A program made the position numbers and the translations under genes. This document shows, piece after piece, positions 63,501 through 64,000 of a stretch of DNA of 64,000 bases. This DNA comes from Cylindrotheca closterium (Eukaryota > Bacillariophyta > Bacillariophyceae > Bacillariales > Bacillariaceae): the NCBI GenBank assembly GCA_933822405.4, contig CAKOGP040001981.1:118105-182104 (forward strand), written 5' to 3'. The notes beneath the pieces are model-generated. The model was not told the origin of the DNA. It did no database searches and was given only the letters and a program-made list of their open reading frames with translations. How positions within the stretch are numbered: position 1 is the stretch's first letter; the number at the start of each line of letters is the position of its first letter.

Positions 63501-64000
63501 GAGTATGCAGACCACATACCTCGCTGGGACTCTTCGACGATTGGCGAGAAGGCAATGATTGGTGCCTCGCCGCCGATCAGCGTGGAAAGAGATTCAATTG
63601 TCAATGACCAGTTTGGAACTCGAACAAATGGCCAGGAAGAGTTTGTGGCCGCTGCAGAAGATGCAATGCTGACTGACAATGCATTCATTGTGGCGAATAT
63701 TTGGTCTGCGTTCTTTCGTGCAACAGTGACGATCTCAGATGCGGCACCTGAAAACTGCAGTTCATCAAAACCGTTGCAAAAGAAGATCAATGTTGAATGG
63801 TATTTTGAAAACGACATTTCAATAGAGTAGTTGGATACAAGGGTAGCTTACCTGACTTTTGAACTCCGTCTTTTCTTCATTGATGATGAGAATGTATGTG
63901 ACAGTAGCGACAGCTGCCGCCGCCAAGAAGAGGACAAAGAAGACGAGCACCTTTGAAAATCTGACGGCGTTTTGCCCTTGGATGGTTATGTGTTTTGCGG
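60531..64000 (-). CDS. receptor-type nucleotidyl cyclase-phosphodiesterase fusion, copy C (truncated by window edge)
   Basis: Exon 3 is 62070-60531, exon 2 is 63754-62160, and exon 1 begins beyond the window, with 64000-63852 visible. Exon 3 differs from copy B at one noticed site (60570, giving KLVDDYL instead of KLVEDYL). Exon 2 is nearly identical to copy B except for about 63168-63510 in the sensor domain. There it is A-like (QKKNYSVELLMNGTLPFIHY, EQYPLITGHRNTMYTNYDML), with three extra residues, and a short B-like island (MPTPVRGLATTLPAW). Cyclase and PDE motifs are intact. The visible part of exon 1 looks the same as copy B, so the start codon is expected near position 64130. Confidence 0.92.

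Overview
The window is nuclear DNA of a stramenopile alga, almost certainly a diatom and probably a pennate one. The genes carry short GT-AG spliceosomal introns of about 60-250 nt. Two products have plastid presequences with an AFAP-type cleavage motif. The gene families present (DUF6824 protein, HSF, receptor-type cyclase fused to a phosphodiesterase, EGF-rich surface protein, carotenoid oxygenase) are typical of diatoms. Nothing bacterial, viral or CRISPR-like is present. I rebuilt the multi-exon genes by hand from splice sites and reading phase; exon coordinates are in each entry.

Layout, 0-21 kb: MYND zinc-finger protein (-), HtrL/YibB-like membrane protein (+) whose last exon is partly repeated 1.3 kb downstream, a low-complexity protein (+), a coiled-coil protein (-), an O-fucosyltransferase-like Golgi protein (+), a membrane beta-propeller-like protein (-), a DUF6544-like protein (+), a DUF6824 protein (-), an FBXO3-like F-box/SUKH/ApaG protein (-), an amino-acid transporter (-) and a TPR-like protein (-). 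21-31 kb: a 1471-residue surface protein with about 23 EGF-like modules (-), then AP-2 alpha adaptin (+). 31-41 kb: NOL10/Enp2 (+), two tandem phosphoglycerate dehydrogenases (+), a small plastid protein (-) and eIF3 subunit L (+). 41-51 kb: DUF4833 protein (-), carotenoid oxygenase (+), a selenoprotein of the SELENOM/Sep15 family read through an in-frame TGA with a SECIS element behind it (+), a plastid coiled-coil protein (+), an HSF (+) and a cyclic-nucleotide-binding/mitochondrial-carrier fusion (-). 51-64 kb: a tandem array of three receptor-type nucleotidyl cyclase-phosphodiesterases (-), the third running off the window edge, plus a relic of a further copy.

The most notable points are the selenoprotein (CMGU motif plus a strong SECIS candidate) and the cyclase-PDE array. 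In the array, copy C is nearly identical to copy B except for a block in the extracellular sensor domain that resembles copy A. This suggests gene conversion or shuffling of the ligand-sensing part while the signalling part stays fixed. The CNB-carrier gene lies next to this array, so a local cyclic-nucleotide theme is possible, but that is inference only. Most other genes are housekeeping genes with no evident functional link to one another.
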